A DNA stretch of 64,000 nucleotides from Clostridium jeddahitimonense (lineage in GTDB: Bacteria > Bacillota > Clostridia > Clostridiales > Clostridiaceae). The DNA lies in assembly GCA_000753455.2 (NCBI GenBank), contig LM994670.1, positions 741,182 to 805,181 on the forward strand, written 5' to 3'. This document shows positions 44,847-54,081 of the stretch, piece by piece. The position numbers were made by a program, and so were the translations under genes. Below the pieces are notes generated by a model that did not search any database, had not been told where the DNA came from, and was given only the letters and a program-made list of their open reading frames with translations. Each line of letters opens with the position of its first letter. Position 1 is the stretch's first letter.

Positions 44847-45865
44847 GTTTAAAAGATTACTTAAGAAGTAAGATAGGAACAATAGCATTAAATAGTATAG
44901 CTCTTATAGTCTTGTCTGTATTCCTTTTAAGTATAGGCAATGAATTAAAAGCAATAATGATAATAGATTTATGGTGGATTGTTATTTTATCTATATACTT
45001 TTTTAGTGCTTATAGAAAAAGAAAAGTTTATTTTGAATTAATAGAGAAATCTGTATCAAAGATAGATAAAAAATATTTAATAAGTGAAGTTTTAGAGCTA
45101 CCACCTTTTATTGAAGCGGAGCCATATTATTATCTTTTAAAAAAATCAAGCAAATCAATGAGGGAAGAAATAAATAAAGAAAAGTTAAGACTTAAAAATT
45201 ATAAAGAGTATATAGAACAATGGGTTCATGAAGTAAAGACTCCTATATCTCTCATAAAGTTAATAGAAGAAAATAATAGGACAACAAAAAGTTCAGCAAT
45301 ACTTATGCAATTAGAAGAAATTGATAGGTATATTGAGCAAGCACTATTTTATGCAAGAAGTGAAGAGGTAGATAAGGATTATCTAATTAAGGAAATAAGC
45401 TTGCAAAATTGTGTTAATACTGTAATTACTAGAAATAAGCAAGGCTTTATTTTAAATAATATAGATATAGAAATTGATAATATAGATAGGATGATATATT
45501 GCGATAGTAAATGGCTTGAATTTATTTTAAATCAGATAATAGTAAATGCTATAAAATATAGAAGCAATGAAGATGCAATAGTGAAAATATATGTAAATGA
45601 TGTGAAGAATGGAATCAAATTAATTATTGAGGATAATGGAATTGGAATACCTTCAGATGAATTAGATAGAGTATTTGAAAAAGGATTTACAGGAAATGTA
45701 GGACGAATAAATAATAAATCTACAGGGATAGGATTATATTTATGTAAAAAATTATGTGATAAGTTAGGATTAATAATAGATATAGAATCAGAAATAAATA
45801 GTTATACAAAGGTTAGTATTACTTTTCCTATAGGAAGCTTTATAATGAAACTAACTACTCATTAA
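44843..45865 (+). CDS. Intramembrane-sensing histidine kinase (BceS-like)
   Basis: A 340-residue kinase with only two transmembrane helices (about 13-33 and 40-57) joined by a very short loop, the layout of intramembrane-sensing kinases. The phospho-acceptor is His129 in QWVHEVKTPISLIK, and the ATP-binding boxes are NQIIVNAIKYRS, EDNGIGIP and TGIGLYLCKKL. Lacking a sensor domain, it probably receives its signal from the adjacent ABC permease, as in Bacillus subtilis BceS-BceAB. Confidence 0.9.
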   Translation: MSLKDYLRSKIGTIALNSIALIVLSVFLLSIGNELKAIMIIDLWWIVILSIYFFSAYRKRKVYFELIEKSVSKIDKKYLISEVLELPPFIEAEPYYYLLKKSSKSMREEINKEKLRLKNYKEYIEQWVHEVKTPISLIKLIEENNRTTKSSAILMQLEEIDRYIEQALFYARSEEVDKDYLIKEISLQNCVNTVITRNKQGFILNNIDIEIDNIDRMIYCDSKWLEFILNQIIVNAIKYRSNEDAIVKIYVNDVKNGIKLIIEDNGIGIPSDELDRVFEKGFTGNVGRINNKSTGIGLYLCKKLCDKLGLIIDIESEINSYTKVSITFPIGSFIMKLTTH

Positions 45866-45935
45866 AGTTAGTAGAAGTAACTTCCACTAGCTAATTCAGA
45901 GATTTAGAGTGTCAATCAGGTTCTAATTTAGTAAT

Positions 45936-45951
45936 GTTACAACATTGTCAC
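45936..45951. promoter_or_regulatory. Imperfect dyad upstream of the BceAB-like genes
   Basis: GTTACAACATTGTCAC is a 16-bp dyad with one mismatched pair plus a non-palindromic centre, 68 bp before the ABC ATPase start. It is a candidate binding site for the adjacent response regulator, whose relatives bind a TGACA-type inverted repeat upstream of bceA. Confidence 0.4.
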
Positions 45952-46018
45952 CTAAAAGTAATATTAAATCGAATCAACAATGAGCTATATAAGTTAAAAT
46001 ATCCTTGAGGTGATAATA

Positions 46019-46786
46019 ATGAACGAAGTATTAAAAATAAATAATATTGAAAAATATTATGGAAATAAAGGGAATATAGTTAAAGCAATTGATGACATAA
46101 GCTTTTCAGTAAAAAAAGGTGAATTTGTAGGGGTAATGGGACCATCAGGATCAGGTAAGACAACATTACTAAATTTAATAGCTACAATAGATGATGTCAG
46201 TTCAGGAAATATTTATTTAGATGGAAAAGATATAACAGAGCTAAATCAAAAAAATATAGCAAAGTTTAGAAGAGAAAATTTAGGATTTATATTTCAAGAT
46301 TTTAATTTATTAGATACATTGACAATTCATGAAAATATAGCTTTAGCACTAACAATAAATAAAACTAAAAAAAGTGATATAGACAAGATTGTGTTGGAGG
46401 TTGCAAAGGAGCTTGGAATAGAGGATTTACTTTCAAAATATCCTTATGAAATATCTGGTGGACAAAAGCAAAGAACTGCTTGTGCAAGAGCATTAGTAAC
46501 AAATCCTAAGCTTATATTAGCTGATGAACCTACAGGAGCACTAGATTCAAAATCAGCTCAAATGCTAATAGAGATGATATCAAGTTTAAATAAGAATTTA
46601 GATGCAACCATATTAATGGTAACTCACGATTCCTTTACTGCTAGTTATTGTGACAGAATATTATTTATTAAAGATGGAAAAATATTTACAGAATTATTAA
46701 AAGGTGAAAACACACGTAGACAGTTCTTTAATAAAATATTAGATGTAGTAGCATTATTAGGTGGTGATGTTAGAGATGTACGCTAA
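46019..46786 (+). CDS. ABC transporter ATP-binding protein (BceA-like)
   Basis: A 255-residue ABC ATPase of the MacB/BceA branch: Walker A GPSGSGKT (41-48), Q-loop FIFQDFNLLD, signature SGGQKQR, Walker B LILADEPTGALD and the H-loop THDSF. ATG 46019 follows GAGGTGA; the GTG 46010 lies in that site. Relative to shorter family members it has a C-terminal extension (EARLY after THD: LKGENTRRQFFNKILDVVAL). Its end overlaps the permease start region. It powers the Bce-type detoxification and signalling module. Confidence 0.92.
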   Translation: MNEVLKINNIEKYYGNKGNIVKAIDDISFSVKKGEFVGVMGPSGSGKTTLLNLIATIDDVSSGNIYLDGKDITELNQKNIAKFRRENLGFIFQDFNLLDTLTIHENIALALTINKTKKSDIDKIVLEVAKELGIEDLLSKYPYEISGGQKQRTACARALVTNPKLILADEPTGALDSKSAQMLIEMISSLNKNLDATILMVTHDSFTASYCDRILFIKDGKIFTELLKGENTRRQFFNKILDVVALLGGDVRDVR

Positions 46787-48827
46787 ATTAGCTAAAAGTA
46801 ATGCGAAAAAATCTATTAAGGATTACTTAATTTATTTTATAACGATAACAATATGTGTAAGTTTGTTTTATGCAATCACATCGCTTTCTAGTTCAAGTTA
46901 TGAATTAATCACTGAGGAATCTTATAACTTTAAAGCCTTAAATTTAATATTAAAATATTCAACTTATATAATTACAGCTATTCTTATTTTACTTGTAGCT
47001 TATGTAAACAAATATATGATAAGAAGACGAAAAAGAGAATTTGCAACCTATGTATTACTTGGAGCAGAACAAAAAAGTGTAGCTTTGATGTTTTTTATTG
47101 AAACTATTGTAATTGGAATTTTAGCAATAATATCTGGAATATTTGTAGGGACTTTATTTTCACAAGTAATTACAGCAATAATCTTAATAAGTGCTAAACA
47201 AGAAGTAGTTTTTAATTTAAGATTGTATATGGATACAGTTTTAATTACTTTTATATTTTTTATAGCTATATTTTGTATAATAGGAGTGCATAACGTTATA
47301 GTTTTAAGAAAAATAAAGCTAATAGATATGTTAAATGCACATAAGCAAGTAGAATTCAAATTTAAGAGAAGTGGCAAAGTGTATAGTGTAATATTTATAC
47401 TAGCTATTATTTTATATGTTATTTGTGGCAGCTGTACTATTAAATTAATGAATTCAAAAATTGACTATAGTATAAGAATGCTTATGTATATAGGTATTTC
47501 TCTAATTACTTTCATACTTGGAACTTATTCGTTATTCTATTCAATTGCTTATATAATGATTTATATAAAAAATAAGTGGACTAACTTTAAATATGAAGGA
47601 ACAAATTTATTTTTAATAGGATCAATAGTATCTAAAATAAAGACAGCACCAATATTAATGGCTACAATATCAATGACTTTTTTAGGGGCTATGATTAGTT
47701 TTATAATAACTCTTGTAATGGCTCAATGGGCACTTGGATATTTAGATATGAGGGTTCCTTATGATATAGATATAAGGAATAATTATACTACAAGTCTTTT
47801 AGAACAAGCTAATATAAATGATGTACAAGAACTACCTAAATTAGATTATATAGAGATAATAGATTACTTAAAAGATAAGGGATATGATGCAGATAGTTAT
47901 TGCCAGGTAGAAAAATATATTGTAAAAGCAGATGGAAATAGTGAATCAACTTTAGCAATTAGATTAAGTGACTTTAATCAACTAAGAAGTATGTTAGGAT
48001 ATGAAGAAATAGATTTAAAGGATAATGAGTTTACTACTCAATGGTATAGTGCCGTAACTGATGAAGAAATAAATAATTATATTAAAAATCACTCTACTTT
48101 TAATATTGATGGTGAAGTTTTAAAAATAAGTGAAAAATCAAATTATAAAGAATCTATTGGAGAAGGTTTTTATAGTCCGTTTTCAGATAGTATTATGATT
48201 TTACCAGATGAAATATGTGATAATCTTGAATTTTTAGAAACTAATTTTGTAGCTAATATTAATAGTGAAATGAGTTATGAAGAGGCTAATGAATTCCAAA
48301 ACAACTACGTAAATGAGTGGTTTAGAAAAAATAATTCTAAATTCGTAGAAAAGTATAGTAATGAATGGGATATAACATATAGGGTAATTGATACAAGTGT
48401 TAAATCGTTAGAGACTAATAATATTTTAGTTACAACTTTAGCTATGAGAATCCTCGGCATATATTTAGGTGTGGTACTACTTATGATAAGTTTAACTGTT
48501 TTATCATTAAGTCAACTAGCTGAGTCTATTGAACATAAAGATAGATTTAATATACTTAGAAAATTAGGTGTTGAGGATAAGGAGATAAGTAAGATAATAT
48601 TAAAGCAAATTTCAATATATTTTATAGTTCCTATTGCTATAGCAATGATTGGAGTTGCAATATTTATATATAATTTTTATATTTTTTATAAAGATATAAT
48701 TACAGTGTTTGTAGGAGAAAAAATATTTATTTTAAGTATAAGCTTTGGTATTGTTTTAATGCTTATTGTTTATTTAAGTTATTTTTTAGGAACATACTAT
48801 ACATTTAAAAGAAATGTTAATAATTAA
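46776..48827 (+). CDS. ABC transporter permease (BceB-like, FtsX domains)
   Basis: A 683-residue permease with the Bce plan: an N-terminal SNAKKSIKDYLIYF helix, about ten transmembrane segments and a large extracellular domain of roughly 210 residues (about 330-545) between TM7 and TM8, followed by the last FtsX block (LSLSQLAESIEHKDRFNILR). ATG 46776 is preferred by family alignment; in-frame GTG/ATG codons at 46761-46767 are alternatives. It overlaps the ATPase gene by 11 bp. It likely removes cell-wall antibiotics such as bacitracin and signals to the BceS-like kinase. Confidence 0.88.
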   Translation: MYAKLAKSNAKKSIKDYLIYFITITICVSLFYAITSLSSSSYELITEESYNFKALNLILKYSTYIITAILILLVAYVNKYMIRRRKREFATYVLLGAEQKSVALMFFIETIVIGILAIISGIFVGTLFSQVITAIILISAKQEVVFNLRLYMDTVLITFIFFIAIFCIIGVHNVIVLRKIKLIDMLNAHKQVEFKFKRSGKVYSVIFILAIILYVICGSCTIKLMNSKIDYSIRMLMYIGISLITFILGTYSLFYSIAYIMIYIKNKWTNFKYEGTNLFLIGSIVSKIKTAPILMATISMTFLGAMISFIITLVMAQWALGYLDMRVPYDIDIRNNYTTSLLEQANINDVQELPKLDYIEIIDYLKDKGYDADSYCQVEKYIVKADGNSESTLAIRLSDFNQLRSMLGYEEIDLKDNEFTTQWYSAVTDEEINNYIKNHSTFNIDGEVLKISEKSNYKESIGEGFYSPFSDSIMILPDEICDNLEFLETNFVANINSEMSYEEANEFQNNYVNEWFRKNNSKFVEKYSNEWDITYRVIDTSVKSLETNNILVTTLAMRILGIYLGVVLLMISLTVLSLSQLAESIEHKDRFNILRKLGVEDKEISKIILKQISIYFIVPIAIAMIGVAIFIYNFYIFYKDIITVFVGEKIFILSISFGIVLMLIVYLSYFLGTYYTFKRNVNN

Positions 48828-48895
48828 AACAAATAGGAATTGAAAGTTTACTAAACTACTAAGCGTAAAAGTTCAACTTTTAAACTAGGTTTATG

Positions 48896-48923
48896 TTGAC
48901 AAAGAAAAAAACAAGCATATAAT
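48896..48923 (+). promoter_or_regulatory. Consensus sigma-A promoter of the tyrS T-box transcript
   Basis: TTGACA (48896-48901), 16-bp spacer, TATAAT (48918-48923). Confidence 0.85.
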
Positions 48924-48929
48924 AATAAA

Positions 48930-49227
48930 TAAGAATTGAATTGTTAAAGCTTTGAAGAGAAAGAGTAGAATTAATAGAGTTATAAAGAGAGGTCCTGGTT
49001 GGTGAGAAGGACATAACGAGTTAATTTGAATACGTCTCTGAGCAGCACTCCGAAAGATTACAACTAGTAGGCAGATGTCGGATTCGCACCCGTTATAGTG
49101 CTAGGGTATAACCAAAGTATCTTATTTGGCGTACCTGAAGAGGTTGTTAGTGTGAGTTAACAATGAAATTAGGTGGTAACACGTGAGTTTTATGCTCTCG
49201 TCCTTTTAGTAGGACGGGGGCTTTTTT
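48930..49227 (+). promoter_or_regulatory. T-box leader controlling tyrS
   Basis: A classic tRNA-sensing leader: a long Stem I region with the likely specifier codon TAC (Tyr, 49031-49033, within GAATACGTC), internal AG-rich bulges, then the T-box AGGTGGTAACACG (49171-49183) that pairs with the acceptor end of uncharged tRNA, and a terminator. The TAC specifier matches the downstream tyrosyl-tRNA synthetase. Confidence 0.9.
49194..49227 (+). terminator. T-box terminator
   Basis: GCTCTCGTCC (49194-49203) pairs with GGACGGGGGC (49212-49221), followed by seven T. Uncharged tRNA-Tyr would favour the competing antiterminator that includes the T-box. Confidence 0.92.
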
Positions 49228-49289
49228 ATATTTAAAAATATACGCGCGGATTTTTAAGTATAGAGAAAGTTATGAGTTACTATAAGTGA

Positions 49290-49425
49290 GGTTCTAAATT
49301 TCACCCACAGGGCGCACATGTAATTTAGGTAACCGAACTTAACTGAAAATCCAAATTTATGATTTGGTAGATTGAAGTTACACTGGAAGTGTACACCTAC
49401 GAATGTATATGAGTAGTGTGTTTCC
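49290..49425 (-). repeat. Dispersed structured repeat, copy 2 (tyrS leader, inverted)
   Basis: Read on the minus strand, 49341-49425 matches the element before pepT (26875-26994) nearly base for base outside the loops (shared CACTACTCATATACATTCG and CTACCAAAT...ATTTGGATTTTC). On its distal side (49290-49334) is another stem, CTAAATT/AATTTAG, with GGTT/AACC. It sits between the T-box terminator and the tyrS ribosome-binding site. Confidence 0.8.
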
Positions 49426-49471
49426 TTATAAAATTATATAAGAAAACAAAGAAAATTTTGGAGGAATAAAG

Positions 49472-50665
49472 ATGATTAATATAGATGAACAAATAAAGAT
49501 AATAAGCAAAGGTGTAGATGAAATAATAGGACTTGAAGAATTAAAGGAGAAATTAAAAAGTAAAAAAGAGTTAGTAGTTAAATTAGGATTAGATCCAAGT
49601 GCTCCAGATATTCATTTAGGTCATACTGTAGTTTTAAGAAAACTAAAGCAAATACAGGATTTAGGACACAAGGTAGTTATAATAATTGGAGATTTTACAG
49701 GGAAGATAGGAGATCCAACAGGGAAATCAAAGGCTAGAAAGCCGTTAACAACAGAACAAGTACTTGAAAATGCAAAAACTTATGAGACGCAAATATTTAA
49801 GATACTTGATAGAGATAAAACAGAAGTTAAGTTTAATAGTGAATGGCTATCTAAGATGACTTTTGAAGAAGTAATAAAACTAGCTGCAAAATCTACAGTT
49901 GCAAGAATGCTAGAAAGAGAGGATTTTAAAAAGAGGTACGAAAGTAATATGTCCATATCTCTTCATGAGTTTTTCTATCCATTAATGCAAGGATTTGATT
50001 CAGTAGAGATTAAAGCTGATATTGAAATGGGAGGAACTGACCAAAGATTTAATGTTTTAATGGGAAGAATGCTTCAAAAAGAATTTGGGCAAGAGCCACA
50101 ATCAATAATAATTATGCCATTATTAGAAGGTCTTGATGGTGAAAATAAGATGAGCAAAAGCTTAGGAAACTACATTGGCATAGATGAAGATGCAGCAATT
50201 ATGTTTGAAAAAGCTATGACTATACCAGATAACTTAATAATTAAATACTTTGAATTAGTTACAGATATTCATCCAGATGTAGTTGAAAAGATAAAGAAGG
50301 ATCTTGAAGAAGATGAAGTAAATCCTAGAGATGTGAAAATTTATTTAGCTAAAGAAATAGTAGAGTTATACCATGGAAGAGAAGAAGCGACAGTTGCAGA
50401 AGAAAGGTTTAGAAAGGTCTTTCAAAAAGGAGAAATTCCTGAAGATATAAAAACTGTAGAAGTTAACTCAGGTGATTTTAACTTAGCGGATATAGTTTTA
50501 GAGAATAAGTTAGTTCCGAGCAAAAAAGAATTTAGAAGGTTAATCGACCAAGGTGGAGTCAAAGTAAATGGGGAAAGAATAAATAATATTGATGAGGTTT
50601 TACTAGTACCTGAACTTATAATTCAAATTGGAAAGAAGAAGTTTATTAAAATAATTATAAATTAA
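49472..50665 (+). CDS. tyrS: Tyrosyl-tRNA synthetase
   Basis: A 397-residue class I synthetase that charges tRNA-Tyr. The HIGH-type motif is in PSAPDIHLGHTVVL (about 42-55), the KMSKS motif in ENKMSKSLGN (about 225-234), and a C-terminal S4 domain (about 335-397, LVPSKKEFRRLIDQGG) binds tRNA. The lineage is the TyrZ-like bacterial type by motif form. TTGGAGG precedes ATG 49472. Transcription is controlled by the T-box leader upstream. Confidence 0.95.
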   Translation: MINIDEQIKIISKGVDEIIGLEELKEKLKSKKELVVKLGLDPSAPDIHLGHTVVLRKLKQIQDLGHKVVIIIGDFTGKIGDPTGKSKARKPLTTEQVLENAKTYETQIFKILDRDKTEVKFNSEWLSKMTFEEVIKLAAKSTVARMLEREDFKKRYESNMSISLHEFFYPLMQGFDSVEIKADIEMGGTDQRFNVLMGRMLQKEFGQEPQSIIIMPLLEGLDGENKMSKSLGNYIGIDEDAAIMFEKAMTIPDNLIIKYFELVTDIHPDVVEKIKKDLEEDEVNPRDVKIYLAKEIVELYHGREEATVAEERFRKVFQKGEIPEDIKTVEVNSGDFNLADIVLENKLVPSKKEFRRLIDQGGVKVNGERINNIDEVLLVPELIIQIGKKKFIKIIIN

Positions 50666-50667
50666 AA

Positions 50668-50690
50668 AATGGTGGCTTTATGCCACCATT
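50668..50690 (-). terminator. Rho-independent terminator of the ABC-F gene, shared with tyrS end
   Basis: AATGGTGGC (50668-50676) pairs with GCCACCATT (50682-50690). On the minus strand the stem is followed by a T-run (TTTTAATT), so it is strongest for the ABC-F transcript; tyrS ends 3 bp before it. Confidence 0.85.
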
Positions 50691-50699
50691 AATTATGAG

Positions 50700-52616
50700 C
50701 TAGACCATATTCTCCCATTCATTATAAAGATTAGCTATTTCTTCTTCTAAATCTTTAATCTCATTATTTACTCTTTGGCTTTCTGTTGGATTAGAGTAAA
50801 TTTCTTCTAAGCAAAGATCTTCTTGAAGCTTAACTAATTGGTCTTCTTTTTCAGCTATTGTTTTTTCGATATTTTTTAATTTAAGCTGCATAGCCTTAGC
50901 TTCTTTTTCAGCTTCTCTTTTCTTTTTCTTATCTTCTTTAATTTGAGTTTTAGTTTTTCCATTAGCTATCTCTTCGTAATCTTCAAATCTACTTGGGTTA
51001 AGCTTCTTTTCTTGATAGTAATTATAGTTACCAAGATACTCAGTTACACCATCTTCATTAAGCTCTAAAATTCTTCCAATTACTTTATTCAAGAAATATC
51101 TATCGTGGGAAATTATCATTAATGTTCCATCATATTCTAATATAGCATCTTCTAAAGCTTCTCTAGACATAATATCAAGGTGGTTAGTAGGTTCATCCAT
51201 TAGTAATAGGTTAGATTTAGAAAGCATAAGCTTTAATAAATTAATTCTACATTTTTCACCACCACTTAGAGTATTTATAACTTTAAATACATCATCACCT
51301 GTAAATAGGAAAGATGCTAAAGCGTTTCTAAGCTTTGTTGTAGTCATATTAGGAAAAGCATCCCATACTTCATCTAAAATTGTTTTATTTAAATCTAAGT
51401 CAGATTGTTCTTGGTCATAGTAACCAACATTAACGTTAGTTCCAAGAACTTTAACTCCAGTATCAGCTTCAACAACATCCATTATTATTTTGAATAGGGT
51501 GGTTTTACCTCTACCATTTTCACCTATTAAAGCTATTTTTTCACCGCGTTTTAGATCCATATTAAGATTTTTAAACAGTACTTTATCACCATAAGCTTTA
51601 CTCATTTTTTCAATGTGAAGTACATCGTATCCACTTTTTATTGAAGCTTCAAATTTAATTTTAGAACCTTCTTTTTCATGAGTAGGAGCATCTATTCTCT
51701 CCATTTTATCTAAAGCTTTTTCTCTACTCTCAGCGGCTCTTATACTTTTTTCTCTGTTAAACGAACGGAACTTTTCAATTATAGCTTCTTGTCTTTTTAT
51801 TTCTGCTTGCTGAAGGTTGTAAGCTTTTAACTTAGCCTCATAGTTTTTCTTTCTTAATTCAATAAACTTAGTATAAGGAACGTTATAACATTCAACCTCA
51901 CCATTTATTACTTCAAAAGTATTGTTAGTAACTGAATCTAAGAAGAATCTATCATGGGAAATTACTAAGACTGTACCTTTATAAGTTTTCATATACTCTT
52001 CTAGCCAAGCTATAGCTTCTAAATCAAGGTGGTTAGTAGGTTCATCTAGAAGTAATATATCTGGTTTTCTTAATAATAGCTTACAAAGAGCTACTCTAGT
52101 TTTTTGTCCACCACTTAAAGTATTTATATCTTTATAAAAATCATTTTCAGTAAACCCAAGACCTTTTAATACTCTAGATATTTCACCTTTATATACGTAT
52201 CCACCTTTATGAGAATAAATATCTTGAAGTGTAGTATAATCTTTAATTAACTTTTCATGATATTCTGCTTTAGATTCATCATAAGGCTCATTCATTTTTA
52301 TTTCTAATGTAGATAATTTATTTTCTATGTTAATAAGCTCATCAAATACAGAAAGTGTTTCTTCGTAGATATTTTTATCTGTATCTAAATTAAGATTCTG
52401 AGATAAGTACCCAAGAGTTTTATTTTTATCTATAAAAATTTCTCCAGAGTCTTGAGATAATTCTTTACATATTATCTTAAATAGAGTCGATTTACCTTCA
52501 CCGTTAGCTCCGATAATACCAACCTTATCACCTTCATTTATTGAAAATGTAACTTTTTTAAGTACATCTCTAATTCCATAACTTTTACATATATCTTTAC
52601 AACTTAAAACTATCAT
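50700..52616 (-). CDS. ABC-F family ATPase (translation factor or ribosome protection type)
   Basis: A 638-residue protein with two ABC domains and no membrane segments. Each half has a Walker A (GANGEGKST, GENGRGKTT), LSGGxK-type signature and a Walker B followed by DEPTNHLD. The inter-domain linker (about 245-320) is charged and helical, and a C-terminal coiled coil follows (about 545-638). ABC-F proteins act on the ribosomal E site; this one resembles the Uup/YdiF group. ATG 52616 follows GGAGGAG. An antibiotic-resistance role cannot be inferred from sequence alone. Confidence 0.9.
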   Translation of the reverse strand: MIVLSCKDICKSYGIRDVLKKVTFSINEGDKVGIIGANGEGKSTLFKIICKELSQDSGEIFIDKNKTLGYLSQNLNLDTDKNIYEETLSVFDELINIENKLSTLEIKMNEPYDESKAEYHEKLIKDYTTLQDIYSHKGGYVYKGEISRVLKGLGFTENDFYKDINTLSGGQKTRVALCKLLLRKPDILLLDEPTNHLDLEAIAWLEEYMKTYKGTVLVISHDRFFLDSVTNNTFEVINGEVECYNVPYTKFIELRKKNYEAKLKAYNLQQAEIKRQEAIIEKFRSFNREKSIRAAESREKALDKMERIDAPTHEKEGSKIKFEASIKSGYDVLHIEKMSKAYGDKVLFKNLNMDLKRGEKIALIGENGRGKTTLFKIIMDVVEADTGVKVLGTNVNVGYYDQEQSDLDLNKTILDEVWDAFPNMTTTKLRNALASFLFTGDDVFKVINTLSGGEKCRINLLKLMLSKSNLLLMDEPTNHLDIMSREALEDAILEYDGTLMIISHDRYFLNKVIGRILELNEDGVTEYLGNYNYYQEKKLNPSRFEDYEEIANGKTKTQIKEDKKKKREAEKEAKAMQLKLKNIEKTIAEKEDQLVKLQEDLCLEEIYSNPTESQRVNNEIKDLEEEIANLYNEWENMV

Positions 52617-52854
52617 ATTCTCCTCCATATCCCGAAGTTTCCATATAATTATACTATTAACATTATGTTTATTCAAATAGGAGAAAAAATTACAGGAAGG
52701 TATTGGGGAGTTTATATCAAGTGGGGAATACTTATATTAAAAATGTTAATTATAGTTGACAAAATTCCAAGTTTAATTGCTAGAAAGCACTTTATATTTC
52801 AAGTATACTTTAGATACAAGTAAGCTCAGAATAATTGAAAGGTGTGTGATTATT

Positions 52855-53307
52855 ATGTCATTAGGTGATAAATTACTAGATTTACGCAAAAAAGCAGGGT
52901 TATCTCAAGAAGATGTTGCTGATAAATTAGGTGTATCAAGGCAAACAGTGAGCAAGTGGGAAATGGACCAAACAATTCCTGAGTTAATTAAGGTCAAGTT
53001 GTTAAGCCAACTATATAATGTAAGTTATGACTATCTTATAAATGAAAGTAATCTTAGTGGGGATATTACAAGTATAGAAATGATAGTGGATGAAATTGAT
53101 TGGACTAGTGCATGGAGCAAGAAGTATCCAATTTTAGCATCTTATCAAGGTATGCAAGGAATAAACAGTTATTGTGAAAAAATATCTCAGCTGTATGATG
53201 ATTGTAAAAATGAGTTCAATTTTAATGATGAGGATACTGCTTTGGTTTTAAAGGATATTCTTTATCAAAAATTTAAAATATCAAAAAAACGAAGCAAAAT
53301 AAAATAA
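52855..53307 (+). CDS. XRE-family transcriptional regulator (150 aa)
   Basis: An N-terminal helix-turn-helix (about 4-60, LRKKAGLSQEDVADKLGVSRQTVSKWEMDQTIPEL) of the Cro/CI type is followed by about 90 residues with no recognised domain (DEIDWTSAWSKKYPILASYQ). A tyrosine-rich linker YNVSYDYLINE joins them. ATG 52855 follows AAAGGTGTG; longer in-frame starts lack a site. TTGACA at 52756-52761 could be its -35, but no clear -10 is seen. The target is unknown. Confidence 0.82.
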   Translation: MSLGDKLLDLRKKAGLSQEDVADKLGVSRQTVSKWEMDQTIPELIKVKLLSQLYNVSYDYLINESNLSGDITSIEMIVDEIDWTSAWSKKYPILASYQGMQGINSYCEKISQLYDDCKNEFNFNDEDTALVLKDILYQKFKISKKRSKIK

Positions 53308-53400
53308 AGTTTAGTTTTCTCATTATTTTAAATGTATAATTGAAATATTGTTCTAATTGTTAAATTTAAATTTGTAGAATAGATAAATATTAAAAATTTG

Positions 53401-53430
53401 AAGGACAGTAGATGGCTATCTACTGTCCTT
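53401..53430. terminator. Bidirectional terminator between convergent genes
   Basis: AAGGACAGTAGAT (53401-53413) pairs perfectly with ATCTACTGTCCTT (53418-53430), loop GGCT. It lies between the XRE gene (+) and the DUF4397 gene (-). Confidence 0.85.
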
Positions 53431-53462
53431 TGAAATCTAAAAACCACAGAATATTAATATTT

Positions 53463-54077
53463 CTATCTTTCATCCTCAACAAACAAGTATCCAAGAGGCG
53501 GTTTGCCGTCAAATACGCCTATAACATAGATTGTATAAAGCTTTCCACCTTCTAGTGTTAAGTCTTTTAGATTTTTATTTACAGCTGTTCCACCAGAGAA
53601 CTCAACTACAAAGTTATATATTCCAGGAGAAGTTGTATAGTAGCCTGTTGTTTCTAAGTATTCAACAGAATTAAAAAGTTGAGTTCCATTAGGTAAATTT
53701 AGATTAAGTAGTGGGGCAGTTTGTGAAAGATTCATAAATCTTAAATAACTAGAATTAGGGGAAACTGCAATTGGAGCATCTCTTAATTTAAATAGAAATA
53801 ATCCGCCTAATGTAACTACAGAAATAGTATAATTAGCACTTGGTGCTAGTTGAACATTCTGTGTAGCTAATGGAGTATCATAGAATCCTGACCTATATAT
53901 TTGCAATTCATAAGTTCCAGGAGTTAAACTTAAATAGGTAGATATTGAACTAAAGGATAGATTTGATACTAGTAAACTTCCATTAGCATAAACATCTACA
54001 TTAGGAGCATTTGGCACTGCGTGAAGTACTCTAAAACCAGAGTTAACATTAGGTGCATTTACTCTTAGATAAGTCAT
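53463..54077 (-). CDS. DUF4397 domain protein
   Basis: A 204-residue protein made of two DUF4397-type beta modules (about 10-105 and 110-204): FRVLHAVPNAPNVDVYANG and YLRFMNLSQTAPLLNLNLPNG are the characteristic starts. It has no signal peptide. ATG 54077 follows GAAGGTGAT; the upstream gene stops 5 bp before it, so they form one unit. DUF4397 proteins in clostridia and bacilli include envelope and spore-associated members; here a spore-layer role is a guess from the partner gene. Confidence 0.85.
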   Translation of the reverse strand: MTYLRVNAPNVNSGFRVLHAVPNAPNVDVYANGSLLVSNLSFSSISTYLSLTPGTYELQIYRSGFYDTPLATQNVQLAPSANYTISVVTLGGLFLFKLRDAPIAVSPNSSYLRFMNLSQTAPLLNLNLPNGTQLFNSVEYLETTGYYTTSPGIYNFVVEFSGGTAVNKNLKDLTLEGGKLYTIYVIGVFDGKPPLGYLFVEDER

Positions 54078-54081
54078 AATA

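Noticed and set aside
47048..47377. 109-codon minus-strand frame in the BceB-like permease
   Set aside because: Antisense to a conserved membrane protein with no start context; shadow frame.
48930..49227. Leader peptide or small gene in the tyrS leader
   Set aside because: T-box features explain the sequence; no frame with a ribosome site is present.
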